Assembly: GCA_900552525.1 (NCBI GenBank)
Contig: UNSK01000027.1
Location: 1 to 28,668 of the forward strand
Length of the DNA: 28,668 nt
DNA from: Candidatus Gastranaerophilales bacterium
GTDB taxonomy: Bacteria > Cyanobacteriota > Vampirovibrionia > Gastranaerophilales > Gastranaerophilaceae
Direction of reading: 5' to 3'
Shown piece by piece: positions 1 to 7,071 of the stretch. The notes below the pieces were generated by a model. The model worked only from the letters and a program-made list of their open reading frames with translations, did not search any database and had not been told where the DNA came from. Numbering within the stretch: the first letter of the stretch is position 1; every line of letters starts with the position of its first letter. Both the position numbers and the translations under genes were made by a program.

Positions 1-2371
1 TAAAGTTATTGCTCCCGTCGATTACAAAATAGTCGTCGCCACCTGCGCCTAAAACTGTATTGTTATTACCGCTCAAATAGAATGTATCGGCGCCGGGACC
101 GCCAGAAATATTGATATCGTTTGCGTTGACATTATAGATGTTATCGCCGCCGGTGTCTGAAAGATTGGTTACTTTGGCATTGATATTGTACGTGTCGTTG
201 CCTAAACCACCGTCTACTATGTTTGTGGTTTGTTTATTAATTGTTATTGTATCATCGCCAGCTCCCCCCCTGACATCTACAAAATCTGCATTTGCAATGA
301 TAATATCATCGCCTTCATCTCCAGAAAGCAGACTATTTCCTACATTTGTAATAATTGTATCATTTCCTTTTCCTCCATAGATATTATGTTGATATCCACC
401 AACAGCTTCTATGGCATCATCTAAATCTCCACCATAAAAAGTTAATGACTTCCCATAAAGTTTTACATTATGGGAAACATCTTTTTGCCCCGTCACGTTA
501 ACATTAACGCCGCTAAATGATATTGCACCGGTTACTGGATTTACTGTGTACAAAAGTGCATTAGAAGTTTTAGAATTGGTATTTTTTACCGTATAATTTA
601 TTCCATTTATAGTCAAATTTTTAGTTTCACCTTCTGCAAGAGATAGCGCCTGAGCATTATCGGCATCGCCAAAACCACTGATAAAATTATTAGAGCCTGT
701 ATTTGATACTATGGTGTTATTACCTCCTACTCCATATATTGTATTATCTGAGCCTTTCAATGTAACATTCATTGAAGCGGAACCAGATTCAACATAATTA
801 CAACGGTCTATTAAAGTTACATTATTAACTCCGTTTCCACCATATATAAATGAATAAGAGTAAGCCGTTATCGTATTATTACCATTCTGACAATATATGT
901 TATTGAAAGTATTCTTCGCATTTATAACATTATTACCAGCCCCGCAATAAATAGATGCATTGCCAGTAAGAGTTACTGTATCGCCTTTATTTCCCCCGTA
1001 AAATGTTACATTATTTCCCAATTCTACATTATGTTTTTTATTAACATCCCCTTTGATGATTACACTTCCAGTGTTCACAGAAAAAGAAATTTGCCCTGAA
1101 TCATTTATTCTATAAATAACTGTTGCCGCGGAACTCGGTGTAGATACTGTATAATTTATGCCATTAATCATTACAGACTGTTCTTCTCCACTCACAAGAG
1201 AAACCGAGCCAGAATTTGCTCCAACTACATTGATTGTGGTATTTGAACCAACCTCACCCGTTACATTATTTGTTCCAGAACCGCCATCAATTACGATACC
1301 TGATAGGGAACCAATTATATTAAAAGTGTCATTTCCTTCTTCGCCAAAATATTTAGCATTGGATGAATATATATTAAACACATCATCGCCTTCACCACCA
1401 TAAGAAACGCCAGAACCTCCATAACGTGTAATAGTATCATTGCCTATACCGCCATAACATACGCCGGAATATGCTATGAAAATATCATCGCCTTCCTCAC
1501 CATATGCACTAGAACCTCCGCGTAAAATTATTGTATCATTGCCAGAACCTCCATAGATGTAATTATTACTGCAATTTGAATTTAGTTCCTCAATAGTATC
1601 TGCCAAACCACCACCATAGATAGAATTATTCCTTCCTGAAATTATGAGGTTATGCTCAGCATCTTCCTGCCCTCTAATCTCAAAGTTAGAGGCAATTAGA
1701 GTTAATTCTCCCGTTGATGCATCCTTCGAATACGATAAGTCATTGGCCGTAGTTAGTTTATTTTTAACAGTGTACTGAACTCCATCAATTGTTATTGTTT
1801 TGGTTTCGCCCCCAGCAAAGGCCTCTGCACCCTCGAGAGCAGATGATAATGCGTTTGCTGAAAAGGAAACAGCAGAAAGAGCAGCTGCCCTCCCTGCTGG
1901 ATTTTTGGATATTGTATCGTCGCTTTTTGTTTTAGTAGTATTACCATTATTCTCACGGTAATACAAATTCTGATTATCATATTGAATTGATTCTCGTATC
2001 TGAGATATCTGCTCCAATATCTGGTCGGCCTCTGCCTGCATTGCCTCGCGTGTTTCTGCATCATATGTGCCGTTTGATGCCTGAGTTGCTAAATCACGTA
2101 AGCGCTCTAATAGTTTCTGCACCTCCTCCAAACCGCCCTCAGCTGTCTGAAGCAATGCGATGCCATCTTCTGTATTCTGCTGAACCTGAAGCATTGAACT
2201 TATTTTCTTCGATAAATCTGTTATTATGGAATAACCTGCAGCATTATCCTTTGCCTGATTAACTTTGTAACCTGTTGTCATACGGTTGATTGAGTTATTC
2301 AAGCCTAGAGTATTTTCGCCAAGTGTTCTCTGTAAAATCAAATCTGCAACATCACTTCCGAAGGTTATCAT
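1..2371 (-). CDS. Flagellin-like protein with RTX-type repeat region (C-terminus beyond the left edge)
   Basis: The gene reads from ATG 2371, with the strong ribosome site GGAGGTG about 4 nt upstream, through about 790 codons without a stop to the window edge. I checked the frame at four widely spaced points. Residues 1-130 match the flagellin N-terminal D0/D1 helices: LNNSINRMTTGYKVNQAKDN, then an NTEDGIALLQTAEGGLEEV segment and a LRDLATQASNGT segment. A short low-complexity linker follows. From about 1640 down to the edge the protein consists of glycine/aspartate nonapeptides such as YGGSGNDTI, YGGEGDDVF, RGGAGDDTI and SGGPGADTF, as in RTX calcium-binding beta-rolls. Three degenerate copies of a module that begins with INGINYTV-like residues alternate with these repeats. 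Flagellin normally keeps D0/D1 at both ends and varies in the middle, so the repeats would form the surface-exposed part. The flagellin C-terminal domain is not in the window, so a filament role is inferred. A non-filament secreted protein using a flagellin export signal is the alternative. Confidence 0.85.
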   Translation of the reverse strand, partial: MITFGSDVADLILQRTLGENTLGLNNSINRMTTGYKVNQAKDNAAGYSIITDLSKKISSMLQVQQNTEDGIALLQTAEGGLEEVQKLLERLRDLATQASNGTYDAETREAMQAEADQILEQISQIRESIQYDNQNLYYRENNGNTTKTKSDDTISKNPAGRAAALSAVSFSANALSSALEGAEAFAGGETKTITIDGVQYTVKNKLTTANDLSYSKDASTGELTLIASNFEIRGQEDAEHNLIISGRNNSIYGGGLADTIEELNSNCSNNYIYGGSGNDTIILRGGSSAYGEEGDDIFIAYSGVCYGGIGNDTITRYGGSGVSYGGEGDDVFNIYSSNAKYFGEEGNDTFNIIGSLSGIVIDGGSGTNNVTGEVGSNTTINVVGANSGSVSLVSGEEQSVMINGINYTVSTPSSAATVIYRINDSGQISFSVNTGSVIIKGDVNKKHNVELGNNVTFYGGNKGDTVTLTGNASIYCGAGNNVINAKNTFNNIYCQNGNNTITAYSYSFIYGGNGVNNVTLIDRCNYVESGSASMNVTLKGSDNTIYGVGGNNTIVSNTGSNNFISGFGDADNAQALSLAEGETKNLTINGINYTVKNTNSKTSNALLYTVNPVTGAISFSGVNVNVTGQKDVSHNVKLYGKSLTFYGGDLDDAIEAVGGYQHNIYGGKGNDTIITNVGNSLLSGDEGDDIIIANADFVDVRGGAGDDTITINKQTTNIVDGGLGNDTYNINAKVTNLSDTGGDNIYNVNANDINISGGPGADTFYLSGNNNTVLGAGGDDYFVIDGSNNF
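440..1820 (-). repeat. Three long modules within the flagellin-RTX gene
   Basis: Three copies of a module begin near 1816, 1196 and 640 (reading leftwards). Each starts with a conserved block (TITIDGVQYTVKN, VMINGINYTV, LTINGINYTVKN). About 35-45 residues later each has a second block (GQEDAEHNL, GDVNKKHNV, GQKDVSHNV), followed by YGG-type beta-roll repeats. Spacing is about 620 and 555 bp. Divergence between copies is high, so this is an old protein-level duplication and not a recent DNA repeat. Confidence 0.75.
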
Positions 2372-2401
2372 AAATCACCTCCGGTGCTCCGAACTAAATT
2401 T

Positions 2402-2428
2402 ATATAGGCATTTCGCCCCCCCCCCCTG
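2402..2428 (-). promoter_or_regulatory. Candidate degenerate sigma-28 promoter of the flagellin gene, spacer containing poly-G
   Basis: On the minus strand GCCTATAT (2409-2402) matches six of eight positions of the FliA -10 element GCCGATAA. It lies 30 nt before the ATG, close to the 29 and 34 nt seen for the two clear FliA promoters in this window. The 15-nt spacer is filled by a run of G, and the -35 slot reads CAGG instead of TAAA. This is a weak match: the promoter may be off, or read by another sigma factor. Confidence 0.3.
2416..2426. repeat. Eleven-base C/G homopolymer upstream of the flagellin start
   Basis: There is an uninterrupted run of 11 C on the plus strand (G on the coding strand), beginning 45 bp upstream of the flagellin ATG. 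Such tracts change length by slipped-strand mispairing. A second 11-C run sits at 28642-28652 beside the window end, so a sequencing or assembly origin cannot be excluded. Confidence 0.8.
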
Positions 2429-2608
2429 ATAGCTAAAACGCAGTCCAGGAGCGGGTTTCAAGCATTTACAGACTCTCTTGAAATTACCAACGATACCACA
2501 TATCATATCTACATTATATATCACATTTATTGACGGCACAACGTAAAATATACAAAAATTAACAAATTCCCAGAATGTAACAAATTGTAAAAATTTATTC
2601 AAAAAACC

Positions 2609-2635
2609 TAAAGTTCTAGAAAAAATTGCCGATAA
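2609..2635 (+). promoter_or_regulatory. Sigma-28 (FliA) promoter
   Basis: TAAAGTTC at 2609-2616, 11 nt, then GCCGATAA at 2628-2635. The consensus is TAAAGTTT-N11-GCCGATAA, so 15 of 16 positions match with exact spacing. Transcription would start near 2642, about 23 nt before the ATG at 2665. Confidence 0.9.
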
Positions 2636-2664
2636 CATTATTACAAAGAATAAGGGCAAAGGAT

Positions 2665-3078
2665 ATGGCAGAAACATTTAATCTGAATAATTTTTTACAA
2701 ACGTATAAAACTCAGACTTATGATCCGACTAAACAGCATGCAGCCGCTGAAGAGAAAATGGAAGAAAAACTCCAGCAGCAAGCTCAGGAAGCTGTACAAC
2801 AAAGCGGATTTTTAACCTTGACCTTATCCGAAAAAATGGCTGAAATGGGTATTGGCGAAAGAGCATTAAAACAGTTTGCCGATACTGCAACAGGTCTATT
2901 GACCGATGTTGTAAGTCCGCTAGGTGACTATTTGGAAAAATATGAAAATATCTTTGACCAGAGAGTTTATAACTCAGAAATACAGAGTTATGCAAAACAA
3001 ATGTTCTTTGCATCTCAGGCTATGCGCAAAGAAGCAAGCGAAAATACAACAGGACAAAACTTCGTATATGATATGTAG
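2665..3078 (+). CDS. Small helical protein of unknown function in the FliA regulon
   Basis: This 137-aa protein is not recognised by family. The chosen start is ATG 2665, with AAGG just upstream. A longer reading from TTG 2626 would lie inside the sigma-28 promoter and before the transcript start, so it is rejected. The protein is soluble and strongly helical. It has a Glu/Gln-rich segment (residues about 28-45, EEKMEEKLQQQAQEA) and no membrane segment or cysteine. It sits divergently from the flagellin gene. The FliA promoter implies late flagellar-class expression with flagellin, so it may be a filament-associated, chaperone, export or chemotaxis-linked protein. That role is inference. It ends at a bidirectional terminator shared with rplT. 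Confidence 0.8.
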   Translation: MAETFNLNNFLQTYKTQTYDPTKQHAAAEEKMEEKLQQQAQEAVQQSGFLTLTLSEKMAEMGIGERALKQFADTATGLLTDVVSPLGDYLEKYENIFDQRVYNSEIQSYAKQMFFASQAMRKEASENTTGQNFVYDM

Positions 3079-3105
3079 AAATCTCCTCCTCCTTCAAACA
3101 TAATA

Positions 3106-3143
3106 AAAAATCGCCTCATCTCATAAGAGATAAGGCGATTTTT
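3106..3143. terminator. Bidirectional terminator
   Basis: AAAAATCGCCT (3106-3116) pairs with AGGCGATTTTT (3133-3143), with an inner ATCTC/GAGAT stem. It is T-rich on both strands, between the convergent gene ending at 3078 and rplT ending at 3158. Confidence 0.9.
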
Positions 3144-3157
3144 CTAAGACTTGTAAA

Positions 3158-3508
3158 TTATAAAGCAGCCTTTGCAGCCTCAACTACAACAGCAAAAGCA
3201 TCTTTGTCATTAACTGCAAGGTCAGCAAGCATTTTTCTGTTAACTTGAATGTTTGCCTTTTTGCAAGCATTAACAAATCTTGAATAGCTCATGCCTTGTT
3301 CTCTAACAGCAGCATTTATTCTTACAATCCACAAACGACGCATATTACGTTTTGTAGCTCGTCTATCTCTGTAAGCATATTTAAGAGCCTTCATTACAGC
3401 AATGTTAGCAACCTTAAATATTCTGCTTCTAGCACCTTTGAAGCCTTTAGCAAGCTTTAATATTTTTTTGTGTCTATTACGACATACATTTCCACGTTTA
3501 ATTCTCAT
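3158..3508 (-). CDS. rplT: 50S ribosomal protein L20
   Basis: This 116-aa protein is full length for bL20. It begins [20 protein letters not shown] and contains the conserved [33 protein letters not shown] and MSYSRFV segments. L20 binds 23S rRNA and is needed early in 50S assembly; in several bacteria it also represses its own operon. It lies 12 bp downstream of rpmI and is co-transcribed with it. No infC gene precedes the pair, unlike in Proteobacteria and Firmicutes, but as commonly seen in cyanobacteria. Transcription ends at the shared hairpin at 3106-3143. Confidence 0.98.
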   Translation of the reverse strand: MRIKRGNVCRNRHKKILKLAKGFKGARSRIFKVANIAVMKALKYAYRDRRATKRNMRRLWIVRINAAVREQGMSYSRFVNACKKANIQVNRKMLADLAVNDKDAFAVVVEAAKAAL

Positions 3509-3520
3509 TGTTCAACACTC

Positions 3521-3730
3521 CTATCTAGCATACTTCTTGTAAGGTAACTCTTTTGAAATCAATTTTTCGTGAGTTTCAGAAATTACAACATCTCCGAAAA
3601 TCTTACGTTTTCTTGATTCAGATTTGTGTTGAAGCAAGTGGCCAATACCTGCATGTCTTCTTGTAATTTTACCAGTGCCTGTAACTTTGTATCTCTTAGC
3701 TGCAGCACGGTGAGTTTTTAATTTTGGCAT
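3521..3730 (-). CDS. rpmI: 50S ribosomal protein L35
   Basis: This 69-aa protein begins [20 protein letters not shown] and contains [14 protein letters not shown], typical of bL35, a small basic protein of the large ribosomal subunit. The ribosome site AAAGGAG lies 7 nt before the ATG. It is first in a two-gene operon with rplT. It is preceded by a consensus promoter and about 70 nt of untranslated leader, which leaves room for autoregulation by L20, but I could not identify a known leader structure. Confidence 0.98.
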   Translation of the reverse strand: MPKLKTHRAAAKRYKVTGTGKITRRHAGIGHLLQHKSESRKRKIFGDVVISETHEKLISKELPYKKYAR

Positions 3731-3806
3731 TTTTTGTCTCCTTTAATAAAAGTTATTACTAAATCCGAGCAAGGCATACCATAGCACTATACTTCGGCAT
3801 GATTGA

Positions 3807-3835
3807 AGTGTAGTACAAATTAATACCAGTGTCAA
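3807..3835 (-). promoter_or_regulatory. Sigma-70-type promoter of rpmI-rplT
   Basis: On the minus strand a perfect -35 TTGACA (3835-3830) is followed by 17 nt and -10 TACACT (3812-3807). Transcription would start near 3800, leaving a leader of about 70 nt before rpmI. Confidence 0.85.
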
Positions 3836-3895
3836 GGAAATTATTTACTTTTAGGGTTATTAATGTTAAATTATATTAACAATGGAGAGATTTTT

Positions 3896-4501
3896 ATGGA
3901 TAATAGAGTTTTGTTTAACATAGGTTACGGGCTGTACGTATTGACGGCACAAGAAGGGAATCAAGATAATGGATGTATTATCAACACTGTTATGCAGGTT
4001 ACATCAGATCCCTGCCAGATTGCTATTGCTGTAAATAAACGTAATTATACCAACCAGATGATTCAACATACAAAAAAGTTTAACATTTCTGTATTATCTG
4101 AAAACGCAAAGTTTGATACATTTAAACATTTCGGTTTTCAATCCGGAAGGGATGTGGATAAATTCGCAACATTCAATGATATAAAAAGAAGCCCTAACGG
4201 ACTCTTGTACATAACAAAAGATACAAACTCTTATATGTCTGCATTTGTTAAACAAGAAATAGATTTAGGTACGCATACACTTTTTATCGCCCAGCTTGTA
4301 GCTGCTGAAACTCTATCAGATATACCAACTGCAACTTACACTTATTATCAGCAGAATATTAAGCCTAAGCCGGAAAAAACTGAAAAAAGAGGCTGGAGAT
4401 GTAAGATTTGCGGATTTATATATGAAGGTGACGATTTACCGGCTGATTATATATGCCCTGTTTGTAAGCACGGAGCTGCCGATTTTGAGAGGATTTCATG
4501 A
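3896..4501 (+). CDS. Flavin reductase-rubredoxin fusion (high-molecular-weight rubredoxin type)
   Basis: This 201-aa protein starts at ATG 3896 with GGAGAG 8 nt upstream; an in-frame ATG at 3863 has no ribosome site. Residues about 1-155 form a flavin reductase-like FMN-binding split barrel (GYGLYVLTAQ, CIINTVMQVTSDP, a SVLSE segment and a late HTLFIAQLVAAE). After a Pro/Lys linker, residues 166-200 are a rubredoxin with Cys169, Cys172, Cys187 and Cys190 as the Fe ligands (CKICG and CPVCK). Such fusions act as NAD(P)H-linked electron carriers that feed flavodiiron oxygen or NO reductases in anaerobes. No flavodiiron gene is in the window. It is translationally coupled to the next gene by a 4-nt overlap (ATGA). 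The exact electron acceptor is unknown. Confidence 0.9.
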   Translation: MDNRVLFNIGYGLYVLTAQEGNQDNGCIINTVMQVTSDPCQIAIAVNKRNYTNQMIQHTKKFNISVLSENAKFDTFKHFGFQSGRDVDKFATFNDIKRSPNGLLYITKDTNSYMSAFVKQEIDLGTHTLFIAQLVAAETLSDIPTATYTYYQQNIKPKPEKTEKRGWRCKICGFIYEGDDLPADYICPVCKHGAADFERIS

Positions 4502-5085
4502 AAGCTAAAAAACTTGATGAACTAAAAAACAAATGTCTAAAATGCAAAAAATGCGAGTTAGGCGAAACCAGAAATAATATTGTATTTTCAGACGGAAACC
4601 CTAAAACAGCCAGAGCAATATTAATAGGAGAAGCCCCTGGTGAAAATGAAGATAAAACCGGCACGCCGTTTGTTGGAAGAGCTGGAAAACTTCTCAATGA
4701 GTTTCTTGAAAAAGCAGAGATTTCACGCGAAAAAGATTTGTATATAATTAATACTGTTAAATGCAGACCGCCTAAAAACAGGGTTCCAACCGATAGTGAA
4801 AAGGCCGCTTGTGAAGAATATTTACTTAAGCAGATAGAAACTATTGACCCTAAAATTATGATTTTCTGCGGTGCTACCGCTTTAAAATCTTTTTATCCGC
4901 AAAAAACTGCAATATCAAAGATACGAGGAGAAGTTCTAGAATTGGAAATTGGCGGTAAAAAAAGGAAATGTATACCAATTTTCCACCCGTCTTATCTTCT
5001 CAGGTATCATTCCTTAGAGGAAGGCAGTCCTAGAGATTTAATGCTTAAAGACTTGAAAAAAATTCAAGACTTGATAAAGGTTTAA
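4498..5085 (+). CDS. Uracil-DNA glycosylase, family 4 (4Fe-4S)
   Basis: This 195-aa protein excises uracil from DNA at the start of base-excision repair. It shows the family-4/5 fingerprint: CKKCELG with Cys16 and Cys19, then Cys89 and Cys105 at the usual 16-residue spacing as the remaining cluster ligands. It also has the active-site loop GEAPGENEDKTGTPFVGRAG (44-63) and the late HPSYLLR motif. The start ATG overlaps the stop of the rubredoxin fusion (ATGA), with AGGA upstream, so the two are co-translated. Pairing a rubredoxin reductase with an iron-sulfur repair enzyme could be coincidence or could help keep the cluster reduced; that link is speculation. The ssrA promoter overlaps the 3' end of this gene. 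Confidence 0.93.
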   Translation: MKAKKLDELKNKCLKCKKCELGETRNNIVFSDGNPKTARAILIGEAPGENEDKTGTPFVGRAGKLLNEFLEKAEISREKDLYIINTVKCRPPKNRVPTDSEKAACEEYLLKQIETIDPKIMIFCGATALKSFYPQKTAISKIRGEVLELEIGGKKRKCIPIFHPSYLLRYHSLEEGSPRDLMLKDLKKIQDLIKV

Positions 5086-5099
5086 ATATCGTTTATACT
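5071..5099 (+). promoter_or_regulatory. Sigma-70-type promoter of ssrA
   Basis: -35 TTGATA (5071-5076), 17-nt spacer, -10 TATACT (5094-5099), overlapping the end of the uracil-DNA glycosylase gene. Transcription would start near 5106, so the precursor carries both copies of the tmRNA 5' end and the insert between them. Confidence 0.8.
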
Positions 5100-5128
5100 G
5101 TCCTTACGAACATTGAAAAGTTTATATT

Positions 5129-5314
5129 ATGGGGATGTACTGGTTTTGACGCCTGCCCGGCGAGGGCAATGGGCAAGCCGAGTGAGCTTTTGCGAACGAG
5201 GTGGAGTCGAGGAAAACGGTATTGGCTTTGCGAAGGCAAAGACAAGCAGGTTTTCCGAGCGGAGCCGTCTTCTCTGAAAGACACATTACATGGGGATGTA
5301 CTGGTTTTGACGCC
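5129..5314 (+). repeat. Duplicated tmRNA 5' end flanking a GC-rich structured insert
   Basis: An identical 25-bp segment occurs at 5129-5153 and 5290-5314. The second copy is the true start of tmRNA. The intervening 136 bp are distinctly richer in G+C than the flanks and foldable: CTTTGC/GCAAAG forms a tetraloop hairpin inside a larger GGAAAAC/GTTTTCC stem. No protein-coding signal is convincing. The arrangement resembles a small element inserted with the target end duplicated, or a transcribed leader that is removed during tmRNA maturation. Confidence 0.8.
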
Positions 5315-5678
5315 GTGATTGGTAGATCCGGATTGCGAGTGCGGGCGCTGTTCCCGCTTATCAACGAGCAAACTAAATTAAATGCTAACGACAACGTTAT
5401 TGCATTCCCTTCAAGAGCTAGACTCGCTGCCTAATTGCAGTTAGGGACCTTCTAAGTGACCAGCTTGCCGTTGCTTAGGATGACATTATGCAAGATGCAG
5501 TACGCAAATGATGGTATGCGTATCAAGTTTAACCATTGGAGGTTAGACTTCCGTAAAAAGTCTGAGGCTTAGTTCAGGTTTCGTAACTTTCCGTATTAAG
5601 CCAAGATAATAAGTTACTACACTCGTAGATGTTCGTTTTTATCCACGATGGACGCGGGTTCGACTCCCGCCATCTCCA
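5292..5678 (+). ncRNA. ssrA: Transfer-messenger RNA (tmRNA)
   Basis: tmRNA rescues stalled ribosomes by adding a degradation tag. The 5' end GGGGATG pairs with CATCTCC at 5671-5677 to form the acceptor stem (one G-U). The discriminator A is 5678, and CCA is not encoded. The T arm GCGGG-TTCGACT-CCCGC is intact. The tag frame begins at resume codon GCT 5384 and ends with TAA at 5434, giving ANDNVIAFPSRARLAA, whose LAA end is the usual protease signal. The molecule is one piece, not the permuted two-piece form of some cyanobacteria. The promoter lies at 5071-5099. A partial duplicate of the 5' end lies 161 bp upstream. Confidence 0.97.
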
Positions 5679-5696
5679 GTTTATGACTTTTTCTTT

Positions 5697-6044
5697 TTAC
5701 GCTTCGCTATCAATCTTACCTTGATAAATTAATGTATCTGCTTTGGCATAAGTACTCATTGCACGACCAATATGGAGTGGTTGTACTGTTCCACATGTAT
5801 CACTCTTTTGAACCACTGTCTTGCCGTAATTTAAGTCAGAAGCCACTGCATTTTTTGAACAATACTCAATATATTCATGGTAATCTATTTGTTCACTGAG
5901 ATTCTTAGTAATACTGTTATTTTTAGACTCCAATTCTTCGCTTTTTGATTCATTTAAAGTCGTTAATCTTGAATTAAATTGATAATAGCTTTGATAATTT
6001 ATCGGTTGGCGTTCCATTAATTGTTGGTTTGATATTGTAGACAT
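5697..6044 (-). CDS. Hypothetical protein, 115 aa
   Basis: The family is not recognised. The start ATG 6044 has GAGGTG 4 nt upstream, and a good promoter lies at 6090-6117. The N-terminus is Gln/Asn/Ser-rich and probably disordered or helical; two cysteines lie in the middle and C-terminal half, and there is no membrane segment or signal peptide. It converges on ssrA with only 18 bp between the ends. The promoter and ribosome site argue that it is a real gene; function is unknown. Confidence 0.65.
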   Translation of the reverse strand: MSTISNQQLMERQPINYQSYYQFNSRLTTLNESKSEELESKNNSITKNLSEQIDYHEYIEYCSKNAVASDLNYGKTVVQKSDTCGTVQPLHIGRAMSTYAKADTLIYQGKIDSEA

Positions 6045-6089
6045 AGCACCTCACATATATAATTACTTAAAGATATATTTAGTATATAT

Positions 6090-6117
6090 ATTATAGCTTA
6101 TTTCAATTTTATTTCAA
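6090..6117 (-). promoter_or_regulatory. Sigma-70-type promoter of the 115-aa gene
   Basis: On the minus strand -35 TTGAAA (6117-6112), 16-nt spacer, -10 TATAAT (6095-6090), about 45 nt upstream of the ATG. Confidence 0.7.
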
Positions 6118-6178
6118 CCTTCTAAAGAATTGATTTTTTAATTTCTTTAGGATAATCTCATTTTCGAGGAAAAAGGTT

Positions 6179-7063
6179 TTGAGTAAAAGACGTATAATAG
6201 GAACTATAAACGGTGTGATTGCAGCAGCCAGCTATGGAACTAATCCATTATTTGCGCTTCCACTATATTCCAGAGGGATGGGAGTTAATTCTGTACTATT
6301 TTTTAGGTACTCAATTGCTGTAATTCTATACGGAGTATGGCTTGTCTGCTTTAAAAGAATTTCATTAAATCTTGCTAAAAACGAAATAATTCCTGTTTTT
6401 CTGCTCGGGTTAATGTTTTCATTATCATCCCTCACGCTATTTGAAGCTTTTAATTACATTGAAGCAGGTATTGCATGTACAATTCTCTTTATCTATCCGG
6501 TTCTTGTTGCGGTTATGATGGCAATATTTTACAAAGAAAAATTGACCGGCATAATTGCTGCTGCAATCGGGTTGACTTCCTGCGGTATCCTCCTTCTTTA
6601 TAACGGGAAACCAGGTACTTCCCTCAATCTGCACGGCATTGCTCTTGTTATTGCTTCAGCATTTTTATATGCATTTTATATTATTTGCGTTAAAAAAAAT
6701 AAGGTTATTAAAAGCATACGTGCACCTAAACTAAGTTTTTATGTCATGCTTTTCGGGCTTATTGTTTACATCTATAACCTTAATTTCTGCACACTGCTGC
6801 AAATTCCTCAAAGCCCGTTTATGTGGCTGTGCGTTATCTGTCTTTCCATATTTCCAACAATTATATCTCTTGAAACGATTACTATCGCTATTAAGCTTAT
6901 CGGCTCAACAACTACAGCTATTCTCGGCGCTTTAGAACCCCTTACTGCTATTTTCTTTGGAATTTTATTCTTTAATGAACATTTAACCTTAAGAATTACT
7001 CTTGGAATAATATTGATTTTATCAGGAGTATTGCTTATTATAACTAAAAACAAACAAAGCTAG
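6179..7063 (+). CDS. EamA/DMT-family transporter
   Basis: This 294-aa inner-membrane protein has about ten hydrophobic segments arranged as two EamA repeats, the usual size and layout of drug/metabolite transporters. It starts at TTG 6179 with AGGA/AAGG upstream; the first internal ATG would delete the first helix, so TTG is preferred. The N-terminal repeat contains GVIAAASYGTNPLFALPLY, and the second repeat ends with GALEPLTAIFFGILFFNE, the conserved late EamA motif. The substrate (amino acid, metabolite or drug) cannot be told from sequence. The 3-methyladenine glycosylase gene follows after 8 bp and is probably co-transcribed. Confidence 0.9.
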   Translation: MSKRRIIGTINGVIAAASYGTNPLFALPLYSRGMGVNSVLFFRYSIAVILYGVWLVCFKRISLNLAKNEIIPVFLLGLMFSLSSLTLFEAFNYIEAGIACTILFIYPVLVAVMMAIFYKEKLTGIIAAAIGLTSCGILLLYNGKPGTSLNLHGIALVIASAFLYAFYIICVKKNKVIKSIRAPKLSFYVMLFGLIVYIYNLNFCTLLQIPQSPFMWLCVICLSIFPTIISLETITIAIKLIGSTTTAILGALEPLTAIFFGILFFNEHLTLRITLGIILILSGVLLIITKNKQS

Positions 7064-7071
7064 GAGATAAT

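Noticed and set aside
138..1403. Plus-strand open frames rich in Pro/Ser opposite the RTX repeats
   Set aside because: They are the antisense of Gly/Asp-rich codons in the flagellin-RTX gene and have no ribosome sites.
5131..5291. A second tmRNA or tRNA at the upstream copy
   Set aside because: Only the first 25 bases are duplicated; no tag frame, T arm or acceptor 3' strand follows before the true tmRNA start.
5201..5434. A 77-aa protein ending in the tag sequence
   Set aside because: The frame runs through the tmRNA and ends at its tag stop codon; it has no ribosome site.
6121..6178. Sigma-70 promoter for the EamA gene
   Set aside because: TTGATT and GATAAT are present but only 15 nt apart, too weak to call.
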